The notes under the pieces were generated by a model. The model worked only from the letters and a program-made list of their open reading frames with translations. It was not told the DNA's origin and searched no databases. From Bordetella petrii (GTDB lineage: Bacteria; Pseudomonadota; Gammaproteobacteria; Burkholderiales; Burkholderiaceae_B), in NCBI GenBank assembly GCA_017745595.1, contig WMBV01000022.1, positions 53,136-117,135 of the forward strand: a stretch of DNA of 64,000 nt, given 5' to 3'. Below, piece after piece: positions 55,011-63,895 of the stretch (the first letter of the stretch is position 1; every line of letters begins with the position of its first letter). Position numbers and translations under genes: made by a program.

Positions 55011-55448
55011 TCAGCGCGCGGGCACGATGCCGGCCGGCGGAGCGGGGTGCGCGGGCGCGGCGGCGCCGACGCGCGCGCCGCCGCGGTCCAGTTCGACACC
55101 GGTGGGCGACACGCCGGCCAGCGCCAGGCCTTGCGCGATTTCCTCGCCGATGCGGTAGGCGCGGGCCGGGCCGCCGTCCACGCTGAGCACCGCGGCGCCG
55201 TGCGCGCCGGCGGCGATCAGGCCCAGCACCGATATCTGCGTATCGATGGCACCGTCGGTGCCGAACAGCATGGCCACGGCCCGCGTGTCGGACGTCGGCG
55301 CCGCGGCCATGGCCAGGGTGGGCGGCAAGTCGCCGGGCGCGGGCGCCAGCAGTATCGCGCTCCACAGGCCGGCGCCCGCGGCCGTGGCCGCGATGGCCAG
55401 CACGCGCAGCGCGCGCGGGGCGGAGGGCAGGGCAAATGAAAGGCGCAT
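55011..55448 (-). CDS. gspC: Short GspC-like type II secretion protein
   Basis: A 145-aa protein at the head of the leftward operon. Seen: a membrane helix (about 12-33), then one small domain with DTQISVLGLIAAGAHGAAVLSVDGGPARAYRIGEEIAQGLALAGVSPTGVELDRGG, the homology-region fold of GspC that binds the GspD N0 domain. The usual C-terminal PDZ or coiled coil is absent; the chain ends in an Ala/Pro-rich tail. ATG at 55448 gives a plausible inner-membrane anchor; the frame extends 18 codons further. Confidence 0.83.
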   Translation of the reverse strand: MRLSFALPSAPRALRVLAIAATAAGAGLWSAILLAPAPGDLPPTLAMAAAPTSDTRAVAMLFGTDGAIDTQISVLGLIAAGAHGAAVLSVDGGPARAYRIGEEIAQGLALAGVSPTGVELDRGGARVGAAAPAHPAPPAGIVPAR

Positions 55449-55747
55449 GCGTGCAGGGCGGCAAATGACAAGAGGCCCGACGCTACCGGATCGGCATGAC
55501 AAGCCGATGAATTAGTCCCACCCCCGAAGCGCTGCGCGCACCCACCTCGCGGCTGGCAGGCCGCTCGGATTCGCCAGGCAGGGAACAGTCCTCAAGGACT
55601 GTTCCCTGTCCGGGCTCATCCCCTCAAGGGGGCGACGCTGGCGGACCGGCAGAGCCGGATCCGCGGCGTCCCCGATCCGGTCGCACCCGTTTTCATTCCG
55701 GGCGGGTCGCGCAGCGCGCGGTGAAACACTGACACCTAAGTTTCACT
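55449..55747. other. Gap between gspC and the LysR gene, with hairpins
   Basis: 299 bp with no supported gene. It contains the 13-bp hairpin at 55579-55608 and a weaker inverted repeat TGAAAC/GTTTCA at 55721-55745 near the LysR stop. Confidence 0.5.
55579..55608 (-). terminator. Perfect 13-bp hairpin downstream of LysR
   Basis: CAGGGAACAGTCC and GGACTGTTCCCTG flank a TCAA loop. There is no T-run, and it lies 140 bp after the LysR stop. It may terminate weakly, or be one copy of another dispersed palindrome. Confidence 0.45.
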
Positions 55748-56656
55748 TCAGACACCGTACGGCAGTGCCTGCGCGCGCAGGCGGAACATCGCGAGGCTTT
55801 GCGCGCAGATTTCCCGCGTGATGTCCTGGCGGGCATGGTCGCGCCGTTCCAGCATGCCCAGGCTGCGCGCCGGATGTCCCGCTTCGTCGGGCAGCGGCAG
55901 CAGGCGCAGGTCGGGGCTGGATTGCCAGTTCGAGCCGTTCAGCAGCGGCAGCAGGGTCACGCCGACCTCCTGGCGCACCAGTTCCACCAGGGTTTCGATG
56001 GCATTGAGCTCCAGGAACTCGCTGACCGGCACCCCCAGGCGGCGCAGCACACGGTCGATCTGCCGGCCGGTGCGCTGGGTGCGGTCAAAGCGCAGGAACG
56101 GATTGGCGGCCAATACCGCCTGCGCGGTCTGGCCGGGCGCCGAGGGGGGCGCCACCACCACCAGGGGTTCTTCGTACAGCGGGGTCCAGTGCGTGCTGGC
56201 CATTTTGCGCTGGCTTTCCACCACGAAGGCGGCATCCAGTTCGCCCGCCTCGACTTTGCCGGCCAGTTCGCTGGCCTTGCCGGACAGTACCCGCACGTCC
56301 AGCCCCGGGTGTTCGCGTTTCAGGCTGGACACCACTTTCGACAGCGGGCCCATGCACGACACCACGGCGCCGATGGAGACGGCGCCGGCCAGCGCGCCGG
56401 GGGTGTTGCGCGGCAGTTTCAGGCGATCGTACAAATCTACCAGCTGCTTTACGTCGGGCAGCAATTCGCGTCCGGCGGCATTCAAGATGGCCAGCCGCCC
56501 GCTGCGGTCGAACAGCTCGCGGCCCAGCTCGGCTTCCAGCGAGCGCATCTGGAAGCTGATGGCCGCCTGGGTCAGCGCGACCTGTTCCGCGGCTTCCGAG
56601 AACGAGCCGTGGTGGGCCACCGCCAGGAAACTGCGCAGGAAGCGTATGCTACTCAT
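55748..56656 (-). CDS. LysR-family transcriptional regulator
   Basis: A 302-aa LysR protein. Seen: helix-turn-helix (residues 1-60: FLRSFLAVAHHGSFSEAAEQVALTQAAISFQMRSLE) and the effector domain with IGAVVSCMGPLSKVV and QEVGVTLLPLL. It is divergent from the gamma-glutamyltransferase and ABC importer genes, which it probably regulates through the inverted repeat at 56673-56699. Confidence 0.92.
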   Translation of the reverse strand: MSSIRFLRSFLAVAHHGSFSEAAEQVALTQAAISFQMRSLEAELGRELFDRSGRLAILNAAGRELLPDVKQLVDLYDRLKLPRNTPGALAGAVSIGAVVSCMGPLSKVVSSLKREHPGLDVRVLSGKASELAGKVEAGELDAAFVVESQRKMASTHWTPLYEEPLVVVAPPSAPGQTAQAVLAANPFLRFDRTQRTGRQIDRVLRRLGVPVSEFLELNAIETLVELVRQEVGVTLLPLLNGSNWQSSPDLRLLPLPDEAGHPARSLGMLERRDHARQDITREICAQSLAMFRLRAQALPYGV

Positions 56657-56672
56657 AAAATATTTTTGTACG

Positions 56673-56699
56673 TTAAATCAATTATTCAAATTGATTTAA
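56673..56699 (+). promoter_or_regulatory. Inverted repeat in the LysR-GGT divergent promoter
   Basis: Perfect arms TTAAATCAAT and ATTGATTTAA with a 7-nt spacer, 17 bp from the LysR start and about 65 bp from the GGT start, in an A/T-rich gap. LysR recognition sites are T-N11-A dyads of this size and position. Confidence 0.7.
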
Positions 56700-56763
56700 T
56701 TAAAGCACAAGAGTAATTTCGACTGTCTTTTCTCCGTTTTTTCTAACTTCGAGTCCCGCGTCC

Positions 56764-58392
56764 ATGAAAACCTTCGACTGGCACAACCCTTATCCCTCGG
56801 TGCGGATTCCGCTGTTCGCCCGCAATGTGGTGTCCACCTCGCATCCGCTGGCGGCGCAGGCCGGCCTGCGCATGCTGCTCAAGGGGGGCAACGCGGTCGA
56901 TGCGGCCATTGCCGCGGCCGCCACCATCGTGCTGACCGAGCCGGTTTCCTGCGGCCTGGGCGGCGATTGCTTCGCCATCGTCTGGGATGGCAAGGAACTG
57001 CATGGGCTGAACTCATCCGGCGTGGCCCCGGCCGCCTGGAACGTCGAATATTTCAAGCGCAAGTACGGTACCGGCCCCGACGGGCTGGCCAAGCAGCCCA
57101 AGCGCGGCTGGGATGCCGCCACCGTGCCGGGCGTGGTGGCGGGCTGGGCCGCTCTGCACGAAAAGCTGGGCAAGCTGCCGTTTGCCGACCTGTTCGAGCC
57201 CGCCATCGAAATCGCCGAGCGCGGCTATGCCGTGCCGCCGGTGGTGGCGCACAAGTGGGCGGCCGCCGCCGATGAACTGCGCGACCAGCCGGGCTACGCC
57301 CAGGCCTTCCTGCCCAATGGCCGCGCGCCGGCCCCGGGCGAGCATTTCCGCATTCCCGACGCGGCCTATACGCTGCGCCGCATCGCCGCCAGCGGCGGCC
57401 GCGATTTTTACGAAGGCGAGCTGGCCGAGAAAATCGCGGCCTTCAGCAAAGAATGCGGCGGCGCCATGACACTGGACGACCTGCGCGGCTACCGGCCCGA
57501 GTGGGTCAAGCCCATTTCCAAGTCGTACCGCGGCTACGAGCTGCATGAAATCCCGCCCAACGGGCAGGGCATCGCCGCGCTGATGGCGCTGGGCATGTGC
57601 GAGCACTTCGACCTGGCCAACATGCCGGTCGATTCCGTGCAGTCGCAGCACGTGCAGATCGAAGCCATGAAACTCGCTTTCGCCGATCTGTACCGCTACG
57701 TGTCCGACCCGCGCACCATGGACGTCACGCCGCAGCAGATGCTGTCGGACGACTACCTGGCCAGCCGCGCCAAGCTCATCCGCCTGGACCGGGCCACGCA
57801 GTTCGAGGCGGGCCGTCCGCATGCGGGCGGCACCATCTACCTGACCGCCGCCGACGAAAACGGCATGATGATCTCGTTCATCCAGTCCAACTACATGGGC
57901 TTCGGGTCGGGCGTGGTGGTGCCGGGCACGGGCATCAGCCTGCAGAACCGCGGCGTGGGGTTCTCGATGGACCCGAAGTCGCCCAATGTGGTCGACGGCG
58001 GCAAGCGGCCGTTCCATACCATCATCCCGGGCTTCCTGACGCGCGGCGGCAAGCCGGTCATGAGCTTCGGCGTCATGGGGGGCGACATGCAGCCGCAGGG
58101 CCACCTGCAAACCGTGGTGCGCATGCTCGACTACCACCAGCAGCCCCAGGCCGCCTGCTGCGCGCCGCGCTGGAAGGTCAACCGCGACTTCTCGCTGGAC
58201 ATCGAATCCACCATGGACCGCGCCACCGTCGAAGGCCTGCGGGCGCTGGGCCATTCCATGAAATCGGTGGACGACCCTTATATGGATTTCGGCGCGGGGC
58301 AGTTCATCTGGCGCATGCACGAAACCGACAACGAATTCGGCTATGTCGCGGCCAGCGACAGCCGTCGCGACGGCCAGGCAGTTGGTTTCTAG
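56764..58392 (+). CDS. Gamma-glutamyltransferase family protein (cytoplasmic)
   Basis: A 542-aa Ntn-hydrolase of the GGT family, normally cut autocatalytically into two chains. Seen: STSHPLAAQAG and GGNAVDAAIAAA at the N-terminus, and the nucleophile in HAGGTIYLTAAD (Thr357), aligned with the TTHxS site of classical GGT, then NYMGFGSGVVVPGTG. No signal peptide, so it should act in the cytosol on imported gamma-glutamyl compounds. Replacement of the usual TTH by TIY suggests hydrolase rather than strict glutathione specificity. Precedes a peptide-type ABC importer. Confidence 0.88.
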   Translation: MKTFDWHNPYPSVRIPLFARNVVSTSHPLAAQAGLRMLLKGGNAVDAAIAAAATIVLTEPVSCGLGGDCFAIVWDGKELHGLNSSGVAPAAWNVEYFKRKYGTGPDGLAKQPKRGWDAATVPGVVAGWAALHEKLGKLPFADLFEPAIEIAERGYAVPPVVAHKWAAAADELRDQPGYAQAFLPNGRAPAPGEHFRIPDAAYTLRRIAASGGRDFYEGELAEKIAAFSKECGGAMTLDDLRGYRPEWVKPISKSYRGYELHEIPPNGQGIAALMALGMCEHFDLANMPVDSVQSQHVQIEAMKLAFADLYRYVSDPRTMDVTPQQMLSDDYLASRAKLIRLDRATQFEAGRPHAGGTIYLTAADENGMMISFIQSNYMGFGSGVVVPGTGISLQNRGVGFSMDPKSPNVVDGGKRPFHTIIPGFLTRGGKPVMSFGVMGGDMQPQGHLQTVVRMLDYHQQPQAACCAPRWKVNRDFSLDIESTMDRATVEGLRALGHSMKSVDDPYMDFGAGQFIWRMHETDNEFGYVAASDSRRDGQAVGF

Positions 58393-58438
58393 GCCGAACC
58401 ATGGCATGCTGAAGCGACGCCGCATCGCTTGCGTACCC

Positions 58439-58469
58439 GGTTGCCTGGCTCCCCGCGGGGCCAGGCACC
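58439..58469. repeat. Diverged member of the 31-bp palindrome family
   Basis: GGTTGCCTGGC, TCCCCGCGGGG, CCAGGCACC: same length, GC core and terminal GGT/ACC as the family, with different arm sequence that still pairs apart from one extra T. It lies in the leader of the ABC operon. Confidence 0.6.
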
Positions 58470-58529
58470 GGCTGCCGGGCCAGCGGCGCCGGTCCGATGC
58501 CCACAACACTCATACAAGGGAAAAAAACC

Positions 58530-60044
58530 ATGAAGCTCAGGCACTTCAAGCTGGGGCTGTGCGCCGCGCTGCTGGCGGCCGCATCCGGAGCAGCGGTGGC
58601 GCAGGAAATGCGCATCGGCCTGCAAGAAGACCCGGACGTCCTCGATCCCCACCGCGCCCGCACCTATGTCGGCCGCATCGTGTTCACCTCGCTGTGCGAC
58701 AAGCTGGTCGACGTCAACGAAAAACTGCAGTTCGTGCCGCAGTTGGCGCAGTCCTGGTCCTGGAACGACGACGATACCGTGCTGACCTTCAAGCTGCGCA
58801 CCGACGCGCTGTTCCACGACGGCAGCAAGTTCGACGCGGCGGCCGCCAAGGCCAACCTCGAACGCGCCATGACGCTGAAAGAAAGCATGCGCAAGGGCGA
58901 ACTGGCCTCGATCGCCAAGATCGACGCGCCCGATGCGCAAACCCTGGTGCTGACCCTGAAACAGCCCGATGCCACGCTGCTGGCCGCGCTGTCGGACCGC
59001 GCCGGGATGATGCTGTCGCCCAAGATCTTCTCCGACGACATCGGCGCGGTCGGCCGCAAGCCGGTGTGCTCGGGGCCGTACAAGTTCGTCGAACGGGTGC
59101 AGAACGACCGCATCGTGCTCGACAAGTTCGACCAGTACTACAACGCCAAAGACTACGCGTTCAAGCGCGTCACGTTCCTGCCGATTCCCGACACCACTGT
59201 GCGCCTGTCCAATCTGCGCGCCGGCGGCCTCGACATCCTCGAGCGCATGAACCCCTCGGATGCCCAGCAGGTCAAGGCCGATCCCAGCCTGCAGTTCGCG
59301 CCCGTGTCCGGCTTGGGCTACCAGCAGTTCTATTTCAACGTGGCCAATGGCGAGCGCGCCAAGAACAACCCCTTCACAGACGAGCGCGTGCGGCGCGCGT
59401 TCGAACTGACGCTGGACCGCAACATCATCAACGAGGTGGTCGGCGGCGGCATTTTCGATCCGGCCAACCAGCCGTTCCCGCCCGCCAGCCCGTTCCACAG
59501 CGACAAGTTCCCCATTCCCCCGCGCGATATCGCCAAGGCCAAGGCCTTGCTGAAAGAAGCCGGCAAAGAACAGGTGAAGGCGGAACTGGCTTTCGGCAAC
59601 AACACCACCACCTCGGCCATCGCCGAAATGGTGCAGGCCATGGCCGCCGAAGCCGGCTTCCAGCTCAGCCTGCGGCCCACCGAATACGCGGCGCTGCTGA
59701 ACGAGGCGCAAAGCGGCAATTTCGAACTGCTGATGCGCGGCTGGTCGGGCCGGGTCGATCCGGATGGCAACATTTACCAGTTCGTGACCTGCAAGGGCGC
59801 GTTGAACGACGGCCGCTACTGCAATCCCGAAGTCGACAAGCTGCTGGCCCAGGCCCGCACCGTGCCCGACGAAGCCAAGCGCAAGGCCATCTACGACCAG
59901 GCCCAGGAAATCCTGCAGGCCGATGCCCAGGCGGTGTATATCTATTATCAGCCGTGGCCGTTTGTGCTGGCCAAGAAAGTCCAGGGCTTCAAGCCTTATC
60001 CTGACGGCATGATCCGCCTGAAGGGCGTGACGTTCGCACAATAA
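58530..60044 (+). CDS. Peptide/glutathione-type ABC transporter substrate-binding protein
   Basis: A 504-aa periplasmic receptor of the family 5 (DppA/OppA/GsiB) fold. Seen: signal peptide residues 1-24 (SGAAVA), MRIGLQEDPDVLDPHRARTY, domain I/III pattern with DGSKFDAAAAKANLERAM and YQQFYFNVANGE, and a C-terminal RGWSGRVDPDGNIYQF. AAGGGAAAA precedes the start. The neighbouring GGT and the fused ATPase make a gamma-glutamyl peptide or glutathione ligand plausible; D-amino or ordinary peptides are alternatives. Confidence 0.9.
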   Translation: MKLRHFKLGLCAALLAAASGAAVAQEMRIGLQEDPDVLDPHRARTYVGRIVFTSLCDKLVDVNEKLQFVPQLAQSWSWNDDDTVLTFKLRTDALFHDGSKFDAAAAKANLERAMTLKESMRKGELASIAKIDAPDAQTLVLTLKQPDATLLAALSDRAGMMLSPKIFSDDIGAVGRKPVCSGPYKFVERVQNDRIVLDKFDQYYNAKDYAFKRVTFLPIPDTTVRLSNLRAGGLDILERMNPSDAQQVKADPSLQFAPVSGLGYQQFYFNVANGERAKNNPFTDERVRRAFELTLDRNIINEVVGGGIFDPANQPFPPASPFHSDKFPIPPRDIAKAKALLKEAGKEQVKAELAFGNNTTTSAIAEMVQAMAAEAGFQLSLRPTEYAALLNEAQSGNFELLMRGWSGRVDPDGNIYQFVTCKGALNDGRYCNPEVDKLLAQARTVPDEAKRKAIYDQAQEILQADAQAVYIYYQPWPFVLAKKVQGFKPYPDGMIRLKGVTFAQ

Positions 60045-60070
60045 CGGGGCTGGGGTGCGTGCCTGATCGC

Positions 60071-60096
60071 CGGGCCGTGCCGCAGCGCACGGCCCG
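60071..60096 (+). promoter_or_regulatory. Hairpin between binding protein and first permease
   Basis: GGGCCGTGC pairs with GCACGGCCC (9 bp, CGCA-type loop) 27 bases after the binding-protein stop. It has no T-run and probably limits read-through or decay, favouring receptor abundance. Confidence 0.5.
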
Positions 60097-60144
60097 CGCG
60101 TTTGGCGCGGCGCCGGCATATGCCCCGAGTTCCGGGTTCCACCT

Positions 60145-61089
60145 ATGTTCAAAATCATCTTGCGCCGCGTGCTGGTGGCGATCCCGACCCTGATCCTGGT
60201 GTCGATGATCGTCTTCATGCTGCAGAAAATCCTGCCCGGCGATCCGGTACTGACCATGGCGGGCGAAGAGCGCGCCCCCGCCGTGCTCGACTACCTGCGC
60301 GACAAATACCGCCTGAACGATCCGTTGCCGGTGCAGTACGGCGCCTGGGTATCGCAGGTGCTGCAGGGCGACCTGGGCAAATCGCTGCGCACCGACGTGC
60401 CGGTGACCCGCCTGATCGCCCAGAAGCTGCCCGTTACGCTGCAACTGGCCGCGATGGCCATGTTCTTCGCCCTGATCATCGGGGTGCCCATGGGCATCGT
60501 GGCGGCCGTGCGCAAGGGCACGGCAACCGAAATGGGGGCCAACGTGGCGGCCCTGTCGGGCATGTCGATTCCCAATTTCTGGCTGGGCATCCTGCTGATC
60601 ATGCTGGTCTCGGTGAAATGGCGGCTGCTGCCGGCCTCGGGCTATGTGTCGCCTTTCGACGATTTCTGGATGTCGATGAAGACCATGCTGATGCCGGCGC
60701 TGGTGCTGTCCACCGCCATCGCGGCCTATCTGATGCGGCATACGCGCTCGGCCATGCTCGAGGCGCTCAGCGCCGACTACGTGCGCACCGCGCGCGCCAA
60801 AGGCGTGTCGCCGCGCCGGGTGGTGCTGCGCCACGCGCTGCGCAACGCCCTGATGCCCATCGTGACGCTGGTCACGCTGCTGTTCGGCGAGCTGCTGGCC
60901 GGCGCCGTGCTGACCGAGCAGGTGTTCACCATTCCGGGCTTCGGCAAGCTGATCGTCGACGCCGTCTTCACGCGCGACTACGCGGTCGTGCAGGGCGTGG
61001 TGCTGTGCGTGGCGGTGGGCTTCATCATCATGAACCTGCTGGCCGACATTCTGTATATCTTGGTCAACCCCCGCTTGAGGCACGCATGA
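60145..61089 (+). CDS. ABC transporter permease (DppB/GsiC-like)
   Basis: A 314-aa inner-membrane permease with six helices. Seen: N-terminal MFKIILRRVLVAIPTLILVSMIVF, the first-permease signature GDPVLTMAGEERAP, and the EAA loop DYVRTARAKGVSPRRVVLRHALRNALMPIV. Pairs with the permease encoded immediately downstream (4-bp overlap). Confidence 0.94.
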   Translation: MFKIILRRVLVAIPTLILVSMIVFMLQKILPGDPVLTMAGEERAPAVLDYLRDKYRLNDPLPVQYGAWVSQVLQGDLGKSLRTDVPVTRLIAQKLPVTLQLAAMAMFFALIIGVPMGIVAAVRKGTATEMGANVAALSGMSIPNFWLGILLIMLVSVKWRLLPASGYVSPFDDFWMSMKTMLMPALVLSTAIAAYLMRHTRSAMLEALSADYVRTARAKGVSPRRVVLRHALRNALMPIVTLVTLLFGELLAGAVLTEQVFTIPGFGKLIVDAVFTRDYAVVQGVVLCVAVGFIIMNLLADILYILVNPRLRHA

Positions 61090-61964
61090 GCGCACATACT
61101 GCCACGGCCGCCGCCGTTACGCCGCCCCGCAGCCGCAACCGCGCCTGGGGCAAATTCAAACGCAACCGGGTCGCCGTGCTGGGCGCCGTGATCGTGCTAG
61201 CCGTCGTGCTGCTGGCGCTGTTCGCGCCCTTGCTGGCCACCCACGACCCGCTGCAGACCAGCTTCATGTCGATCCGCAAGGCGCCCTCGGCCACTTTCTG
61301 GCTGGGCTCCGACGAGCTGGGCCGCGACATCTATAGCCGCATGCTGTACGGCGCGCGCGCCTCGCTGATGGCGGGCCTGGTGTCGGTACTGATCGCGCTG
61401 ATCGTCGGGGTGCCGTTCGGCCTGGTGTCGGGCTATTTCGGCGGCTGGATCGACAGCGTGGTGTCGCGCTGCACCGAGGCCCTGCTGGCGATCCCGTTCC
61501 TGATCCTGGCCATCGCGCTGGCCGCTTTCCTGGGGCCCAGCCTCACCAACGCCATGATCGCCATCGGCGTGTCGGCCGCGCCCAAGTTCATCCGGCTGGC
61601 GCGCGGGCAGGTGCTGGCGGTAAAGAACGAAGACTACGTGCAGAGCTCGCGGGCGCTGGGCGCGTCGGATACGCGCATCGTCCTGCGGCACATCCTGCCC
61701 AACATCATGCCGCCCCTGATCGTGCAGGCCACCATCACCATCGCCACCGCCATCATCGCCGAGGCCAGCCTGTCGTTCCTGGGGCTGGGCCTGCAGCCGC
61801 CCAATCCGTCGTGGGGGTCGATGCTGAACACGGCCAAGAACTTCATGACGCAGGCGCCCTGGATGTCGATTTTCCCGGGGTCGGCGATTTTCCTGGCGGT
61901 GCTGGGCTTCAACTTGTTGGGCGACGGCCTGCGCGATGCGCTCGACCCCAGGCAGGAAAAGTGA
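61086..61964 (+). CDS. ABC transporter permease (DppC/GsiD-like)
   Basis: A 292-aa second permease. Seen: a short cytoplasmic N-terminus with [18 protein letters not shown], the [24 protein letters not shown] signature of DppC-type subunits, and the EAA loop [29 protein letters not shown]-type overlap with the preceding gene. Confidence 0.94.
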   Translation: MSAHTATAAAVTPPRSRNRAWGKFKRNRVAVLGAVIVLAVVLLALFAPLLATHDPLQTSFMSIRKAPSATFWLGSDELGRDIYSRMLYGARASLMAGLVSVLIALIVGVPFGLVSGYFGGWIDSVVSRCTEALLAIPFLILAIALAAFLGPSLTNAMIAIGVSAAPKFIRLARGQVLAVKNEDYVQSSRALGASDTRIVLRHILPNIMPPLIVQATITIATAIIAEASLSFLGLGLQPPNPSWGSMLNTAKNFMTQAPWMSIFPGSAIFLAVLGFNLLGDGLRDALDPRQEK

Positions 61965-61969
61965 ACACG

Positions 61970-63841
61970 ATGACTAGCATGGATGCCAAAAGGGTAGTGC
62001 AGGTCGAGGGCCTCACGGTACGTTTCAATACGCCCGACCGCGTCGTCGAAGCCGTGCGCGACGTGTCGTTTCACGTCGATCGCGGCGAAACGCTCGCCAT
62101 CGTGGGGGAGTCCGGTTCCGGCAAGTCGGTTACCTCGCTGGCGTTGATGCGCCTGGTCGAATACGGCGGCGGCCGCATCGTGGGCGGCGACATGCGCCTG
62201 CGGCGGCGCAACGGCGAAGTCCTGGACCTGAGCCGCGCCAACGAAACCGTGCTGCAGCGTGTGCGCGGCGCCGACGTGGCCATGATTTTCCAGGAACCCA
62301 TGACCTCGCTGAACCCCAGCTTCACGGCGGGGGACCAGATCGCCGAGGCACTGCAACTGCACCAGGGGCTGGATGCCGCGGGGGCGCGGGCCGAAACCCT
62401 GCGCATGCTCGAGCGCGTGCGCATTCCCGAGGCGCGCGCCATTCTCGACCGCTATCCGCACCAGTTGTCGGGCGGCATGCGGCAACGCGTCATGATCGCC
62501 ATGGCGTTGTCGTGCAAGCCGCAATTGCTGATCGCCGACGAGCCCACCACGGCGCTGGACGTGACCATCCAGGCGCAGATATTGCAGCTGATCCGCCAGT
62601 TGCAGGAAGAAATGGACATGGGCGTGATCTTCATCACGCACGACATGGGCGTGGTGGCCGAGGTGGCCGACCGGGTGCTGGTGATGTACCGCGGCGACAA
62701 GGTCGAAGAGGGCGATTCCGACGCCATCTTCGCCCAGCCGCGCCACGCCTACACGCGCGCGCTGCTGTCGGCCGTGCCGCGCCTGGGCGCCATGCGCGGC
62801 ACCGACGAGCCCGCGCCGTTCCCGCTGCTGCGCGTCGAAGACGCCGCCGCCGGCGCGCGCCCCGAGGCGGCGCCGGCCGACGCCGGCAGCACGGTGCGGC
62901 GCGACGGCGGGCCGGTGCTGCGGGTCAAAGACCTGGTCACGCGCTTCGACATTGCCGGCGGCATCCTGGGCCGGGTCCACAGGCGGGTGCATGCGGTCGA
63001 GCGCGTCAGCTTCGATCTTTATCCGGGCGAAACACTGGCCCTGGTGGGCGAGTCGGGCTGCGGCAAGACCACCACCGGTCGTTCGCTGCTGCAACTGGTC
63101 AAGAGCCAGGGCGGCCGCATCGAATTCGACGGGCAAGACATCGGCACGCTGCGCGGCGCGGCCATGCAGCACCTGCGCCGCCATATCCAGTTCATTTTCC
63201 AGGACCCGTTCGCCTCGCTGGACCCGCGCATGACGGTCGGCTATTCCATCATGGAGCCCCTGCTGATCCATGGCGTGGCCAAGGGCAAGGCGGCCCACGA
63301 GCGCGTGCGCTGGCTGATGGACAAATGCGGGCTGTCGCCGGACATGATCGACCGCTACCCGCACGAGTTCTCGGGCGGGCAGCGCCAGCGCATCTGCATC
63401 GCGCGGGCGCTGGCGCTGAACCCCAAGGTCATCGTGGCCGATGAGTCGGTCTCGGCGCTCGATGTGTCCATCCAGGCCCAGATCGTCAATCTGCTGCTCG
63501 ACCTGCAGCGCGAACTGGGCGTGTCGCTGCTGTTCATCTCGCACGACATGGCGGTGGTCGAGCGCATCAGCCACCGCGTGGCGGTGATGTACCTGGGGCA
63601 GATCGTGGAAATCGGCCCGCGCCGGTCCATCTTCGAAAACCCGCAGCACCCGTACACGCGCAAGCTGATGGACGCGGTGCCCATCGCCGATCCGCAACGC
63701 CGCCACCGCGCGCGGTCGCTGCTGGTCGACGAAATTCCCAGCCCGGTGCGCAAGGTGGGCGACGAGCCCGTGATCGAACCCCTGGTGCAGGTGGCCGAAG
63801 GCCACTACGTGGCGCGCCACCCGGTCGGCGTGTACGCGTAG
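61970..63841 (+). CDS. Fused double-ATPase ABC protein (GsiA-like)
   Basis: A 623-aa protein with two ABC domains. Domain 1 (about 8-270): Walker [12 protein letters not shown], signature LSGGMRQRV, Walker [13 protein letters not shown]. Domain 2 (about 315-580): Walker [12 protein letters not shown], signature FSGGQRQRI, Walker [13 protein letters not shown], followed by the oligopeptide C-terminal ATPase extension. Length equals that of E. coli GsiA, the glutathione importer ATPase. Glu to Ser after the second Walker B Asp-Glu (DESVSALD) is common in this group. A GTG at 61961 is an alternative start. Confidence 0.92.
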   Translation: MTSMDAKRVVQVEGLTVRFNTPDRVVEAVRDVSFHVDRGETLAIVGESGSGKSVTSLALMRLVEYGGGRIVGGDMRLRRRNGEVLDLSRANETVLQRVRGADVAMIFQEPMTSLNPSFTAGDQIAEALQLHQGLDAAGARAETLRMLERVRIPEARAILDRYPHQLSGGMRQRVMIAMALSCKPQLLIADEPTTALDVTIQAQILQLIRQLQEEMDMGVIFITHDMGVVAEVADRVLVMYRGDKVEEGDSDAIFAQPRHAYTRALLSAVPRLGAMRGTDEPAPFPLLRVEDAAAGARPEAAPADAGSTVRRDGGPVLRVKDLVTRFDIAGGILGRVHRRVHAVERVSFDLYPGETLALVGESGCGKTTTGRSLLQLVKSQGGRIEFDGQDIGTLRGAAMQHLRRHIQFIFQDPFASLDPRMTVGYSIMEPLLIHGVAKGKAAHERVRWLMDKCGLSPDMIDRYPHEFSGGQRQRICIARALALNPKVIVADESVSALDVSIQAQIVNLLLDLQRELGVSLLFISHDMAVVERISHRVAVMYLGQIVEIGPRRSIFENPQHPYTRKLMDAVPIADPQRRHRARSLLVDEIPSPVRKVGDEPVIEPLVQVAEGHYVARHPVGVYA

Positions 63842-63877
63842 CCGGCGTGCCGGGTGTCTTTGGGTGCCGGTGGTGCA

Positions 63878-63895
63878 GGTGTCTGACTCCCGCAG
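63878..63895 (-). repeat. Half of a 31-bp palindrome, cut by the IS110-like element
   Basis: GGTGTCTGACTCCCGCAG matches the first 18 bases of the intact reverse-form copies at 9067 and 49461. At 63896, where GGTGTCAGACACC should follow, the sequence switches to the transposase-containing DNA. Confidence 0.85.
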
